64,000 nt of DNA. It comes from Kangsaoukella pontilimi. Lineage in GTDB: Bacteria; Pseudomonadota; Alphaproteobacteria; Rhodobacterales; Rhodobacteraceae. The notes under the pieces were generated by a model that worked only from the letters and a program-made list of their open reading frames with translations, had not been told where the DNA came from and searched no databases. Positions 25,879-35,052 of the stretch are shown here, piece after piece. The position numbers and the translations under genes are program-made. Numbering within the stretch: the stretch's first letter is position 1; each line of letters starts with the position of its first letter. Location: NCBI RefSeq assembly GCF_009830125.1, contig NZ_WUPT01000002.1, forward strand, positions 372,001 to 436,000, given 5' to 3'.

Positions 25879-26865
25879 ATGACTAGCGACATGACCGTGA
25901 TCCAGATCAGCAAACCGGGCGGGCCCGAGGTTCTGGTGCCTGCACGGCGCCCGTTGCCAAAGCCCGGGCCGGGCGAGGTTCTGATCCGGGTGTCTCATGC
26001 AGGGGTGAACCGGCCGGACGCGCTGCAGCGGTCGGGGAATTACGCTCCGCCTGCGGATGCGTCCGACCTGCCTGGACTGGAGGCGTCAGGACATGTGGCC
26101 ACGGTCGGACCCGGCGTGGCGCGGTGGCGCGAGGGCGACGCGGTTTGCGCGCTTCTGCCCGGTGGCGGCTATGCGGAATATGCGGTTGCGCCCGCCGCGC
26201 ATTGTCTGCCTGTTCCGGCAGGCATGTCGCTGGAGGCCGCCGCCTGTTTGCCCGAAACCTTTTTCACGGTCTGGACCAACGTCTTCATGGCGGGAGGTCT
26301 GAAGGCGGGACAGGTTTTCCTTGTCCACGGGGGTACATCCGGCATCGGCACCACGGCTATTCAGCTGGCGCGCGTCTTCGGCGCGCGGGTTTTTACGACC
26401 GCTGGCAGCGACGAGAAGGTAGCGGTTTGCGAGCAGTTGGGCGCAGAACGGGGCATCAACTACCGCGAGGAGGATTTCGTCGAGGTCCTGCAGGCAGCGG
26501 GCGGCGCGGACCTGATCCTCGACATGGTGGGGGGAAGTTACCTGCCACGGAACGTGAAGGCTTTGAAGAATGGTGGCCGTCTGCAGCAGATCGCCTTTCT
26601 GACAGGTCCCAAGGTGGAGCTGAATTTTGCACAAGTCATGGTAAGACGGCTGACGATTTCCGGCTCGACGCTTCGCCCGCAATCGGTTGCCGCGAAAGCG
26701 CGGATTGCGGAGGCATTGGAGGCCCATGTCTGGCCGCTTCTGGCCGCTGGTCGCGTAGCGCCCGTGATGGACCGGACATTTCCGCTGGAAGAGGCGGCAG
26801 AGGCGCACCGCGCGCTGGAAGCGCCGCATGTCGGAAAGATCGCGCTTCGGGTCGAAGGCCGCTAG
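25879..26865 (+). CDS. NAD(P)H-quinone oxidoreductase (zinc-less MDR family)
   Basis: The 328 residues form a medium-chain dehydrogenase/reductase of the quinone oxidoreductase (PIG3-like) group. SHAGVNRPDALQRSGNY lies near residue 40, the NADPH motif HGGTSGIGTTAIQLA near 150, and no structural zinc cysteines are present. It probably reduces quinones or enones with NADPH in the cytosol. The ATG at 25879 after GGGGAG is preferred; a second ATG four codons later is possible. Its stop forms a shared CTAG with convergent RNase T2. Confidence 0.88.
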   Translation: MTSDMTVIQISKPGGPEVLVPARRPLPKPGPGEVLIRVSHAGVNRPDALQRSGNYAPPADASDLPGLEASGHVATVGPGVARWREGDAVCALLPGGGYAEYAVAPAAHCLPVPAGMSLEAAACLPETFFTVWTNVFMAGGLKAGQVFLVHGGTSGIGTTAIQLARVFGARVFTTAGSDEKVAVCEQLGAERGINYREEDFVEVLQAAGGADLILDMVGGSYLPRNVKALKNGGRLQQIAFLTGPKVELNFAQVMVRRLTISGSTLRPQSVAAKARIAEALEAHVWPLLAAGRVAPVMDRTFPLEEAAEAHRALEAPHVGKIALRVEGR

Positions 26866-27491
26866 CGGATCGGCGCCATAAGCGCGTCGTCCAGCGTACA
26901 GTCCCGGCTGACGTCCCGCCCGCAGTCGCGCGGTTCCAGGTCGCGGGTCAGGCAGATGCGCGCCTCCTGAACGCGGCCCTGGCGGCAGGTGATGGTGATG
27001 CCGTCGGCCGAAAGCGACGGGTTGTCTTCGAGGAACGCCTCTTCCACCAGCTCGGCGGGCAGGCGGATCGCGCGGGTTATTCTGCGGAAGACAACCGGGC
27101 GTTTGACGCTGTCATAGGCTTCCCGAGCGAGGCGATAGTACTCGGCCGATGACAGACCCGTGCAGCGCCCGTGTTTGTTCCACTGGTGCCACGCATTCCC
27201 CGACGCGCCGAAAAGGTCGGCCTCGCGTGCCGTGTCCGCGCGGGTGGGATTGCGCGCGTCCGTCGGGCAGTAGCTTGGCCAGCCGCGCTCGTATTGCGGC
27301 CAGAGCCCGTGCAGAACCCAGCCATTGTCCGCGTCATCGTCGCATTGCGGCGATCCGCGCCGGTCGCCTTCCAGCGCGCACCATGTCGGCGACCATGAAA
27401 GGGCCATGACGTAATAGTCGAAATCTCCGGCGGCCTCGCCCTCGGCGCGTGCCAGACCGGCTGTCGCGATCAGCAGAAGAAGCCAGCGCAT
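26862..27491 (-). CDS. Secreted ribonuclease T2 family protein
   Basis: RNase T2 cuts single-stranded RNA through 2',3'-cyclic phosphates. The 209 residues begin with a signal peptide (MRWLLLLIATAGLARA) and carry both catalytic segments, HGLWPQ at 61-66 and WHQWNKHGRC at 101-110, with the expected histidines and Glu replaced by Gln at the usual EWxKHG position. Eight cysteines suggest disulfides. It is therefore probably periplasmic. AAGGAAAGAG precedes the ATG. It is divergent from trcR. The Gln-for-Glu change in the second motif needs comparison with bacterial relatives before activity is assumed. Confidence 0.9.
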   Translation of the reverse strand: MRWLLLLIATAGLARAEGEAAGDFDYYVMALSWSPTWCALEGDRRGSPQCDDDADNGWVLHGLWPQYERGWPSYCPTDARNPTRADTAREADLFGASGNAWHQWNKHGRCTGLSSAEYYRLAREAYDSVKRPVVFRRITRAIRLPAELVEEAFLEDNPSLSADGITITCRQGRVQEARICLTRDLEPRDCGRDVSRDCTLDDALMAPIR

Positions 27492-27614
27492 TTTCTCTTT
27501 CCTTGGGCCGGAGACGTGACTATATACGCCGCAACTTCCCCGAAAACGAGGATAGGGTCCACTCCGGACCGGCCGTTTTCCCCGGCCCCCGATGCTATTG
27601 TCAGGAGACGAGCG

Positions 27615-28364
27615 ATGAACAAACCGATCATGGCCAAGGCGACCGCCGTCTGGCTTGTCGACAACACCACGATCAGCTTCAAGCAGATCGCGGATTTCTG
27701 CGGCCTCCACGAGCTTGAGGTTCAGGGCATCGCGGATGGCGACGTAGCCGCCGGCGTGAAGGGTTTCGACCCGATCGCGAACAATCAGCTGACGCAGGAC
27801 GACATCGACGCAGCCGAAAAAGACCCGATGGTCAAGCTGAAGCTCAAGTTCAACCCCGCAGCCGTGGGCGAGGAAAAGCGTCGCGGGCCGCGCTATACGC
27901 CGCTCTCCAAGCGTCAGGACCGCCCGGCCTCGATCCTGTGGCTGGTCAAGTTCCACCCCGAACTGTCGGATGGCCAGATATCGAAGCTGGTCGGTACCAC
28001 CAAGCCGACGATCCAGTCGATCCGTGAGCGGACGCATTGGAACATCTCGAACATTCAGCCGATCGACCCGGTGGCGCTTGGCCTCTGCAAACAGTCAGAA
28101 CTCGATGCCGCTGTTCAGAAGGCGAACGAGAAAAAGGCGCGCGAGGGTGGCGTGATGACCGATGACGAGCGCCGCAAGCTCGTGTCGACCGAACAGTCGC
28201 TCGAAGGTCCTGAAGAGCCCAAGATCCCGACCGCTATTGCCGGGCTCGAGACCTTCACCCTGACCGACAGCCATGACGATGACGAGGACGAGGGCGATCT
28301 GCCGGACGCCGATAGCTTCTTCAATCTGCCGGACAGCGACGACGACGAAGACGACGACAATTAA
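27615..28364 (+). CDS. trcR: TrcR-like cell-cycle regulator (DUF1013)
   Basis: The 249 residues match the DUF1013 family, annotated in alphaproteobacteria as cell-cycle transcriptional regulator TrcR. The N-terminal half has a helix-turn-helix-like repeat: ATAVWLVDNTTISFKQIADF, then a second ASILWLVKFHPELSDGQISKLVGTT near residue 115. A very acidic C-terminal tail ends in DSDDDEDDDN. AGGAG before ATG 27615 gives the start. A strong terminator follows. The regulatory role is from the family name; DNA binding is inferred. Confidence 0.85.
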   Translation: MNKPIMAKATAVWLVDNTTISFKQIADFCGLHELEVQGIADGDVAAGVKGFDPIANNQLTQDDIDAAEKDPMVKLKLKFNPAAVGEEKRRGPRYTPLSKRQDRPASILWLVKFHPELSDGQISKLVGTTKPTIQSIRERTHWNISNIQPIDPVALGLCKQSELDAAVQKANEKKAREGGVMTDDERRKLVSTEQSLEGPEEPKIPTAIAGLETFTLTDSHDDDEDEGDLPDADSFFNLPDSDDDEDDDN

Positions 28365-28398
28365 GGGTTCCCTTGGGGTTCCCTCGGCTGCCAAATCT

Positions 28399-28432
28399 GC
28401 CCCGGTCCGGTCTGGACCGGGGCTTTTCTTTT
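28399..28432 (+). terminator. Terminator of trcR
   Basis: GCCCCGGTCC and GGACCGGGGC form a perfect 10-bp stem with the loop GGTCT, followed by TTTTCTTTT. It ends four bases before the stop of the convergent DUF4345 gene. Confidence 0.92.
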
Positions 28433-28435
28433 GCG

Positions 28436-28810
28436 TCAGGCAGTATCGCGGCGCAGTAGCATCAAGGCCAGTCCGCCCACGACCAATTCGATCAGGATGT
28501 AGCCCAAGAGAAGCGGATGGGGTGTGCCGTCGACGACCACACTCAGGATGCGCCCTGCTGCAAGTCCCAGCATGAAGACCGCGACGCCCCAGAGCGCAGG
28601 CGTGCGGAGCGCTGAGGACATTGCGCCCGACGCCCAGAAAACGGCGCTTGCCAGATACAGCCCCATGATCGCTCTGAAGATGTGTGTCTCGTTCACGCCT
28701 TCGACGGGTATTGCGAACAGAAGCTCCATGGTTGCGGCGGGGGAAGCGCCATAGCTGAGGCCTGCCGGTATGACCCCGAGCGCGGCGATAATGAGAAAGA
28801 ATTTTGTCAT
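28436..28810 (-). CDS. DUF4345 family membrane protein
   Basis: The 124 residues start MTKFFLIIAALGVIPAG and contain four hydrophobic segments (about 4-22, 45-62, 70-88 and 100-118), as in the DUF4345 family of small four-helix membrane proteins of unknown function. A longer in-frame extension upstream is Pro/Ser/Lys-rich and unlikely. No operon partner is evident. Confidence 0.78.
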   Translation of the reverse strand: MTKFFLIIAALGVIPAGLSYGASPAATMELLFAIPVEGVNETHIFRAIMGLYLASAVFWASGAMSSALRTPALWGVAVFMLGLAAGRILSVVVDGTPHPLLLGYILIELVVGGLALMLLRRDTA

Positions 28811-28984
28811 GCGTTTTGCCCCCTGGCCTTGTTTCCCTAAGGTCACTCTATCCAATGAGCCCTTTTCCAAGAACCAAAATAGCTCGGAGGGGCTGGAGTG
28901 CCGGTCAGGGTGCCACGCCAAGCGGCGTTGCTTCGGGGCATGTGCGGCCCGGGTGATGCGTGGCGCCCAGTCAGGCCTTCTTCA

Positions 28985-29365
28985 TCATCCGCCGTGGAAG
29001 ACCGCTTCGATATTGTGACCGTCCGGGTCCAGAACGAAGGCCCCGTAATAGTTCGGGTGATAATGCGGCCTGAGGCCAGGCGCCCCGTTATCGGTGCCGC
29101 CCGCCATGAGGGCGGCAGCGTGAAAGGCGTCGACGGCCTCGCGACTGGTTGCGGTGAGGGCGACATGCAGCGTTCCGCGTGTTGCATTTTGTTCGGCGAG
29201 CCAGAACCATGGCCGTTCATCGCCGTAGCCGGTGACACGTGCACCATCGGTGTGTTCGGTCGGCACATCGAACAGGCGGCGGACACCGAGGGGCGCGAAG
29301 GCGGCGTCATAAAATGCGGTGGAGCGGTCGAAATCCGTAATGCCAAAGGTAATATGGTCAATCAA
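28985..29365 (-). CDS. VOC family protein (glyoxalase/bleomycin-resistance fold)
   Basis: The 126 residues show the vicinal-oxygen-chelate fold: IDHITFGITDFDRSTAFYDAAF at the N-terminus and the C-terminal AFVLDPDGHNIEAVFH. Potential metal ligands are His3 and the C-terminal Glu. The best start is TTG at 29365, placed 7 bases after AAAGGAG; an upstream GTG at 29401 lacks a ribosome site. Function is not assigned; many members are dioxygenases, isomerases or resistance proteins. Confidence 0.82.
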   Translation of the reverse strand: MIDHITFGITDFDRSTAFYDAAFAPLGVRRLFDVPTEHTDGARVTGYGDERPWFWLAEQNATRGTLHVALTATSREAVDAFHAAALMAGGTDNGAPGLRPHYHPNYYGAFVLDPDGHNIEAVFHGG

Positions 29366-29419
29366 AACTGGTCTCCTTTCGGTCAGAGATGGCGCGACCA
29401 CGTGGTTGAAAACAGAAAT

Positions 29420-30016
29420 CTAAACGCTTTTTCGTGCCCGTAGAGCGGCTGAAATCGTGCCGTCGTCGAGGTAATCGAGTTCACCGCCGATGGGCACGCC
29501 CTGGGCCAGAGAGGTTACGCGTACGCGGGATTCCAGAAGGTCGGCGATGTAATGCGCGGTGGTCTGGCCATCGACCGTGGCGTTGAGTGCGAGGATCACT
29601 TCGGTCACCTCTTCGGCGGTGACGCGGTCCACTAGCTTGGGGATGCGCAGGTCTTCGGGGCCAACCGCATCAAGCGCCGAGAGCGTCCCGCCCAGCACGT
29701 GATAACGCCCCTTGAAGGCGCCGCCGCGCTCCATCGCCCAGAGGTCGGCCACGTCCTCGACCACGCAGATCTCGCCATTCCGGCGTTTCTCGCTCTGGCA
29801 GATGTCGCAGATGTCGGAGGTGCCGATATTTCCGCAGTTCAGGCATTCGCGTGCAGTCTCGCCCACGACCCGCATGGCCTCGGCCAGAGGCATCAGCACG
29901 CGGGACCGCTTCTTGATCAGGTGCAGCACCGCGCGCCGCGCCGATCGGGGACCAAGCCCCGGCAGCTTTGCCATCATCTCGATGAGCGCTTCTATCTCGC
30001 GGGTGGCGTCGGACAA
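29420..30016 (-). CDS. recR: Recombination protein RecR
   Basis: RecR works with RecF/RecO in loading RecA at gaps. The 198 residues have the N-terminal helix-hairpin-helix ([16 protein letters not shown]), the zinc finger with Cys58, 61, 70 and 73, and the TOPRIM segment starting [15 protein letters not shown]. The start is TTG at 30016, six bases after GAGG. No ATG is available to give the conserved N-terminus. It is the third gene of the common dnaX-ybaB-recR operon. Confidence 0.95.
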   Translation of the reverse strand: MSDATREIEALIEMMAKLPGLGPRSARRAVLHLIKKRSRVLMPLAEAMRVVGETARECLNCGNIGTSDICDICQSEKRRNGEICVVEDVADLWAMERGGAFKGRYHVLGGTLSALDAVGPEDLRIPKLVDRVTAEEVTEVILALNATVDGQTTAHYIADLLESRVRVTSLAQGVPIGGELDYLDDGTISAALRARKSV

Positions 30017-30023
30017 ATGCGCC

Positions 30024-30368
30024 TCAGAAAGGAAGCTTCATGTCCGCCGGAAGGCCAAGCCCCTCGGTCAGCTTCTTCATTTCTTCCTGGCTCTTGTCGG
30101 AGGCCTTCATCTGGGCGTCCTTGATCGCGGCGAGGATCAGGTCCTCGACCACTTCCTTTTCGTCCGGGTTGAAGATCGAGGGGTCAATTTCCAGTCCGAC
30201 CAGCTCGCCCTTGGCGGTCGACGTCGCCTTGACGAGGCCCGCGCCCGACTCACCGGTGACGGTCATGCTGGCCAGTTCTTCCTGCAACTCGGCCATCTTG
30301 GTCTGCATTTCCTGCGCGGCTTTCATCATCTTGCCCATGTCGGCAAGACCGCCCAAACCTTTGAACAT
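30024..30368 (-). CDS. YbaB/EbfC family nucleoid-associated protein
   Basis: This 114-residue DNA-binding protein forms dimers that coat DNA. The long N-terminal helix is rich in Met, Lys and Gln ([20 protein letters not shown]). A central strand region ([27 protein letters not shown]) follows. It lies 9 bp after dnaX and 7 bp before recR, the usual order. Confidence 0.94.
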   Translation of the reverse strand: MFKGLGGLADMGKMMKAAQEMQTKMAELQEELASMTVTGESGAGLVKATSTAKGELVGLEIDPSIFNPDEKEVVEDLILAAIKDAQMKASDKSQEEMKKLTEGLGLPADMKLPF

Positions 30369-30377
30369 CTGTCTCTC

Positions 30378-32138
30378 CTAGCTGTCCTCGAAAGGATCCC
30401 ATTCGTCTTCGACCTCGGCCAGCGCTTCGCTGGAGGCCTTGGCCTCGATTTCGTCAGGCGTGCGGATCGTTTCAATCCGCGCCGAGGGGAACGCGTCGAA
30501 AATCGCCGCGACCAGCGGCATCTCGCGCGCCTTGGATTCAAGCTCGGACTTGGCGGCGTCGCGCGCCTCGGCAATGGTCGGCTGACCGCCCGAGCCGACG
30601 ACCGATACCGCCCACCTCACGCCGGTCCAGGCCTGAAGCCGGCTGCCAAGGCGCTGGGCAAGATCGCTCGCTGCATTCCATGAGGGTTCGAATTCGATCC
30701 GCCCGGGTTGATAGCTGACCAGGCGCACGCCTGTTTCAACCTCGACCAGCAGCTTCACATCGCGGTTCGAGCGCATCAGGTCGACCACGTGCTGGAATGT
30801 TGGGAAGCGGGCCAGCGCGCTTTCGGGCGCCTGCGCCAGTGCCGTCTGCGTGCCGGACGCCGTGACGCCACCGGAGCGGGACATCGACGATTGCCGGTCG
30901 GCCACGGCCTGAGCGCCCGCGCTCTGGCCTCCGCCGCCGCCGCCACCGCCGGTCGGCGGAGCAGGGGGCGGAGTCTCGTCCTTGAGTTTTGAGACCAGTT
31001 CGCCCGGCGTGGGCAGGTCGGCCAGATGCGTCATGCGGATGATCGCCATCTCGGCCGCCATCATGGCGTTAGGAGCATGAGCGACCTCTTCCAGCGCCTT
31101 CAGCCCCATCTGCCACATTCGGGTGAGGACCGGCATGGACAGGCGGCCCGCCATCTCGCTGCCGCGTGCGCGTTCCTCGGGGCTGACGGTCGGGTCGTCG
31201 GCGGCCTCGGGCGTGATGCGGATGACGCTGATCCAGTGGGTGATCTCGGCGATGTCACGCATCACGGCGAGCGGATCGGCCCCGTCGGCGTACTGACTGC
31301 CAAGCTCTGTCAGCGCCCCGGCAGCGTCGCCGCTCATGATCATCTCGAACAGGTCCAGAACCCGGCTACGGTCGGCGAGACCCAGCATGGCGCGCACCTG
31401 ATCGGCGGTGGTTTCGCCCGCGCCGTGGCTGATCGCCTGATCCAGAAGCGACTGCGCGTCGCGGGCAGAGCCTTCGGCGGCGCGGGTGATGAGCGCAAGC
31501 GCCTCATCCGTGATCTCGGCCCCTTCGGCATCCGCGATGCGGCGAAGCATCGCGATCATCACCTCGGGTTCGATCCGGCGGAGGTCGAAACGCTGACAGC
31601 GCGACAGTACCGTCACCGGCACCTTGCGGATCTCGGTCGTGGCGAAGATGAATTTGACGTGGGCAGGCGGTTCTTCCAGCGTCTTCAACAGCGCGTTGAA
31701 CGCGCTGGTCGAGAGCATGTGAACCTCGTCGATGATGTAGATTTTGTAACGGGCCGACGCCGCGCGATAGGCCACGCTGTCAATGATCTCGCGGATGTCG
31801 CCGACGCCTGTGCGGCTGGCGGCGTCCATCTCCAGCACGTCCACGTGGCGGCCCTGACTGATCGCCACGCAATGCTCGCAAACGCCACAGGGGTCGGTGG
31901 TCGGGCCGCCGTTTCCGTCCGGCCCGATGCAGTTCATGCCCTTGGCGATGATCCGGGCTGTCGTGGTTTTGCCCGTCCCGCGAATACCCGTCATGATGAA
32001 TGCCTGCGCGATCCGGTCGGCCGCGAAGGCATTCTTTAACGTGCGGACCATGGCGTCCTGCCCGACGAGATCGGCAAAGGTCTCGGGGCGGTACTTCCGC
32101 GCCAGAACCTGATAGCCGCTGTCGGTCTTTTCGCTCAT
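30378..32138 (-). CDS. dnaX: DNA polymerase III subunit gamma/tau
   Basis: DnaX is the clamp-loader ATPase that also ties together polymerase cores. The 586 residues include Walker A (GIRGTGKTTTARI, 51-63), the zinc module with Cys70, 84, 87 and 90, Walker B with IYIIDEVHMLS, the sensor and arginine-finger region, then a low-complexity linker containing eight consecutive glycines (about 398-405), and a tau-type C-terminal domain. It heads the dnaX-ybaB-recR operon. No A-rich slippery site for gamma production was seen. Confidence 0.95.
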   Translation of the reverse strand: MSEKTDSGYQVLARKYRPETFADLVGQDAMVRTLKNAFAADRIAQAFIMTGIRGTGKTTTARIIAKGMNCIGPDGNGGPTTDPCGVCEHCVAISQGRHVDVLEMDAASRTGVGDIREIIDSVAYRAASARYKIYIIDEVHMLSTSAFNALLKTLEEPPAHVKFIFATTEIRKVPVTVLSRCQRFDLRRIEPEVMIAMLRRIADAEGAEITDEALALITRAAEGSARDAQSLLDQAISHGAGETTADQVRAMLGLADRSRVLDLFEMIMSGDAAGALTELGSQYADGADPLAVMRDIAEITHWISVIRITPEAADDPTVSPEERARGSEMAGRLSMPVLTRMWQMGLKALEEVAHAPNAMMAAEMAIIRMTHLADLPTPGELVSKLKDETPPPAPPTGGGGGGGGQSAGAQAVADRQSSMSRSGGVTASGTQTALAQAPESALARFPTFQHVVDLMRSNRDVKLLVEVETGVRLVSYQPGRIEFEPSWNAASDLAQRLGSRLQAWTGVRWAVSVVGSGGQPTIAEARDAAKSELESKAREMPLVAAIFDAFPSARIETIRTPDEIEAKASSEALAEVEDEWDPFEDS

Positions 32139-32201
32139 GCCATCCTTGCCGGATTCGTGGGTGGTCGGAGACTAGACCGCCCGCGCAAGGCCGTCCACCG
32201 G

Positions 32202-32438
32202 TCAGGCGGTCAGATAGCTCCAGATCTCGTCCTTGAGCGCGGCGCGCTTCTTGCGAAGTGCCGTCTCAGCCGTGGCGCCGATAGGCTCGATATTGGTCTC
32301 GGCGCGGTGCACCTGCCTGTTCACCTCGTGATAGTCGTCGAAAAGCCGGGCGAAATGGGCATCGTTCGCCTTGAGATCGTGCATTTTGACCGTGAAGGCC
32401 GGAAATTCTTCGGCGAGCTCATGGGGCGTGTGGGACAT
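32202..32438 (-). CDS. YdcH family protein (DUF465)
   Basis: The 78 residues form the short, helical DUF465/YdcH protein (MSHTPHELAEEFPAF..., ending LKDEIWSYLTA), widespread in proteobacteria and without known function. AGGAGG precedes the ATG. It lies 63 bp upstream of dnaX on the same strand, and could share its transcript or stand alone. Confidence 0.9.
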   Translation of the reverse strand: MSHTPHELAEEFPAFTVKMHDLKANDAHFARLFDDYHEVNRQVHRAETNIEPIGATAETALRKKRAALKDEIWSYLTA

Positions 32439-32516
32439 GGGTTTCCTCCTGTTCTGACGTTACGCCCAAGGCTATGTCAGAGCGGCCCGCGATCGCCTTG
32501 ATCCGCGTCAATTCGA

Positions 32517-32879
32517 CTAGAGAAACAGAAGGATAATGCCAGTGACGGCCGCCGACACGGCCATAAGCCCGGCGATCATGCCAATCCGCCGCGTGTCCGG
32601 CCCATTGGCGGCGTGATCGTCCAGACGCTCGACAGTTTCCCGCGCGCTTCTCCAAGCCGACCAGAATATGAAGATGGCAACGAAGATAAGCAGGCTGGCC
32701 GCGGCCTTTGGTATCCACTCCGGCTGGAACGAGTTGAAAAGCGCCCGAAGTCCCAGAGCCAGCGCAACCGCCGCCATGCCAGTGCGCATCCACCCGGCGA
32801 AGGTGCGTTCATTGGCCATGACGGTCCGATCTTCCGCCCAATCGGTCCGGTCCTGGGCCATCTCGTTCTTGTCGCTCAT
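32517..32879 (-). CDS. DUF202 (YidH-like) inner-membrane protein
   Basis: The 120 residues have a polar N-terminus with the family motif DRTVMANERTFAGWMRT near 17-33, then three hydrophobic segments (about 34-47, 57-75 and 98-119). DUF202 proteins are small inner-membrane proteins of unknown function. It is a single gene; the 200 bp to the ankyrin gene contains nothing else recognisable. Confidence 0.88.
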   Translation of the reverse strand: MSDKNEMAQDRTDWAEDRTVMANERTFAGWMRTGMAAVALALGLRALFNSFQPEWIPKAAASLLIFVAIFIFWSAWRSARETVERLDDHAANGPDTRRIGMIAGLMAVSAAVTGIILLFL

Positions 32880-33079
32880 GACGCGAATATACCGTTCCGG
32901 CGCCTCTTGTCAGGTCGCGCGGGATGAATTAACCACCCGACTGTTGCCTCCGGGGAGGCCGCCCCGGTCCGCGGAAAGCCGTCATCGGCACCCCCTCAGA
33001 ACCAGAACGCGACATACTGTCGGTGTTTCTCATGCCCCGAGCAGCGGACCGGCGGGCGGTATTCTGAGGAGCCCCGAGG

Positions 33080-34606
33080 ATGAAATCCCTGGACCAATTG
33101 CGCCGTGACGCCAAGGCGTTGAGGCGTGCCTACGAAGCGGGTGACCGCTATGCCCGTGCGCGCATCGAGGCGCACCCACCCCGCGACAGACGCGCAGTCT
33201 TGAAACACGCGGACTTTCTGCATGTCATCGCGGTCGAGAACAGTTTCGGAAGCTGGCCCCAGCTGGTCTGGGCCTCCGAGACCGTGGGACTCGACCGGGC
33301 GGCGCGGCAACAGCGGCTGAAGGTCGCCATCGCCCACGGCCAGAACTGGGTGACCGAGCGCTTGCTGGCCGAAACGCCGGATCTGGCGGACGACCTGTTC
33401 GGACTGCAATGCGCTCTGTATGACCGCGCTTCGGTCGAGGCCGCGCTGGATGAGAACCCGTCGCTCGCCACGCGAGAGTTCGGGCCACGTCGCCCGATCG
33501 TGCATCTGGCGTTCTCGAAGTACATCCACGCACGCCCCGATCTGAAAGCGGACATGCTTGCCATCGCTGAAATGCTTTTGGCGAACGGTGCCGATGTGAA
33601 TGACGGCTATGCCGCGGAGACCGGAAGCGACCACAAGTTCTCCGCGCTCTACGGTGCCATCGGACATGCAAACAACATGGAGCTGGGGCGCTGGCTTCTG
33701 GAGAACGGTGCAGATCCCAACGATGGAGAGTCGCTCTATCATGCGACAGAGCTGGGTCATCACGACGGTCTCAGGATGCTGCTTGACGCCGGGGCCGATC
33801 CCAACGGTACGAATGCGCTGCTTCGCGCGATGGATTTCGGCGACGTCGAGGCGGTCCGGATGCTCTTGGATGCGGGCGCGTTGGTGGACGACACCAGCGG
33901 TGGCAAGTTGCCGTCCGTTATCCCGGCGCTTCATCAGGCGGCGCGCCGCATGTGCGGGCGCGAGATGATCGAGCTTTTGCTGGATGCCGGGGCCGATCCG
34001 GTCCGTCGGTTCGAGGGGATGACGCCCTATGCCTATGCCCGCGTCTTCGGCAATGGCGATCTGGCCGAGGCGTTGGAGCATCGGGGTCACGCGACTTCAC
34101 TGTCGCCCGTGGAAGAGCGTCTGGCACGAGTGGCGGATGGCGCGGTTCTGACGGGGGACTGGATCGACCCCGAGACCTTGCCCGACGCGTGTCGGAACAT
34201 GATCCGGATGATCCTGCACCTGCCCGGAAAACTGCCTCACGTGCGGCGCCTCGTCGATTCCGGCATGGAGTTCGACCGGCCCGACGCCGACGGGCTGACG
34301 CCGGTTCAGGTCGCCGGGTGGGAGGGGTTGCCAGATGTGCTGGCGTACTTCCTGTCGCTCAGCCCGGATATGTCTCATGTGAACGGGTTCGGCGGCACGC
34401 TTCTGACGACCATCATCCACGGGTCCGAAAACGCACCCGACCGGAAAGAGCGCGATCACTTGACCTGCGTCGAGATGGTGCTCCGGGAAGGCGTTGCGTT
34501 ACCGCGCCGCGCGCCCGATCTGGCCGGAGACAAGGTGATTGCGGCCTTTCTGGCGGATTGGGCCGAGGCGCATCCGGGTCAGGTCGTCGATGGAGGTCCG
34601 GCGTGA
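33080..34606 (+). CDS. Ankyrin-repeat protein
   Basis: The 508 residues start with a Lys/Arg-rich helical region (MKSLDQLRRDAKALRRAYEAG). At least five ankyrin-type repeats follow: AEMLLANGADVND near 165-180, LGRWLLENGADPNDGESLYHA, LRMLLDAGADPNGTNALLRA, VRMLLDAGALVDD and ELLLDAGADPVRRFEG. Two more degenerate repeats lie near the C-terminus (RRLVDSGMEFDRPDADGLTP). There is no signal peptide, so the protein is probably cytosolic and binds another protein. Its stop overlaps the next start (GTGA). The partner may be encoded in the same operon. Function is unknown. Confidence 0.88.
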   Translation: MKSLDQLRRDAKALRRAYEAGDRYARARIEAHPPRDRRAVLKHADFLHVIAVENSFGSWPQLVWASETVGLDRAARQQRLKVAIAHGQNWVTERLLAETPDLADDLFGLQCALYDRASVEAALDENPSLATREFGPRRPIVHLAFSKYIHARPDLKADMLAIAEMLLANGADVNDGYAAETGSDHKFSALYGAIGHANNMELGRWLLENGADPNDGESLYHATELGHHDGLRMLLDAGADPNGTNALLRAMDFGDVEAVRMLLDAGALVDDTSGGKLPSVIPALHQAARRMCGREMIELLLDAGADPVRRFEGMTPYAYARVFGNGDLAEALEHRGHATSLSPVEERLARVADGAVLTGDWIDPETLPDACRNMIRMILHLPGKLPHVRRLVDSGMEFDRPDADGLTPVQVAGWEGLPDVLAYFLSLSPDMSHVNGFGGTLLTTIIHGSENAPDRKERDHLTCVEMVLREGVALPRRAPDLAGDKVIAAFLADWAEAHPGQVVDGGPA

Positions 34607-35040
34607 CCGTGCCATGTCTGCAGCCGACCGAGGCGCAGGCGGTCGCGCTTCTGTCGCGGGGGATCGAGGGACCGGTGGTGATGCTGAACCTGCTTCGGTT
34701 CCGTGGGGTGGCGGATTACACCGCCACCCCGTTGCTGGCTCCGGACGAGCCGATCAGCGGCAGCGCGGCGTTCGATCTTTATGTCGACGCCACGCGTCCG
34801 CATCTCGAACGCTCGGGCGGGACGATCCTTTTCTCAGGCGCGGGCGGCCCGTTCTTCATCGGTCCCGAGGCCGAGCAGTGGGACCGTGCCATGCTGATCC
34901 GTCAGGCATCGGTTCAGGCTTTCATCGGCTGGGCGACGGATGAGGCCTATCTCGATGGGATCGGGCACCGGACCGCCGCGCTTCTGGACAGCCGCCTCTT
35001 GCCGCTTGTGCCTGACGGGGTAACGTTGGCGAGCGACTGA
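34603..35040 (+). CDS. DUF1330-like protein
   Basis: The 145 residues resemble the DUF1330 ferredoxin-like (dimeric alpha-beta barrel) family: VVMLNLLRFRG near residue 26, then AFDLYVDATRPHLERSGGTILFSG and the typical WDRAMLIRQASVQAFIGWA. The start is GTG at 34603, seven bases after GGAGG, giving a 4-bp GTGA overlap with the ankyrin gene. Translation coupling is therefore likely. Function is unknown. Confidence 0.82.
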   Translation: MTVPCLQPTEAQAVALLSRGIEGPVVMLNLLRFRGVADYTATPLLAPDEPISGSAAFDLYVDATRPHLERSGGTILFSGAGGPFFIGPEAEQWDRAMLIRQASVQAFIGWATDEAYLDGIGHRTAALLDSRLLPLVPDGVTLASD

Positions 35041-35052
35041 AAGGCAGAGACC

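Noticed and set aside
30378-32138. Programmed frameshift in dnaX to make gamma
   Set aside because: There is no A6G-type slippery run, and the linker (eight Gly codons) simply continues in frame to a full tau-type end.
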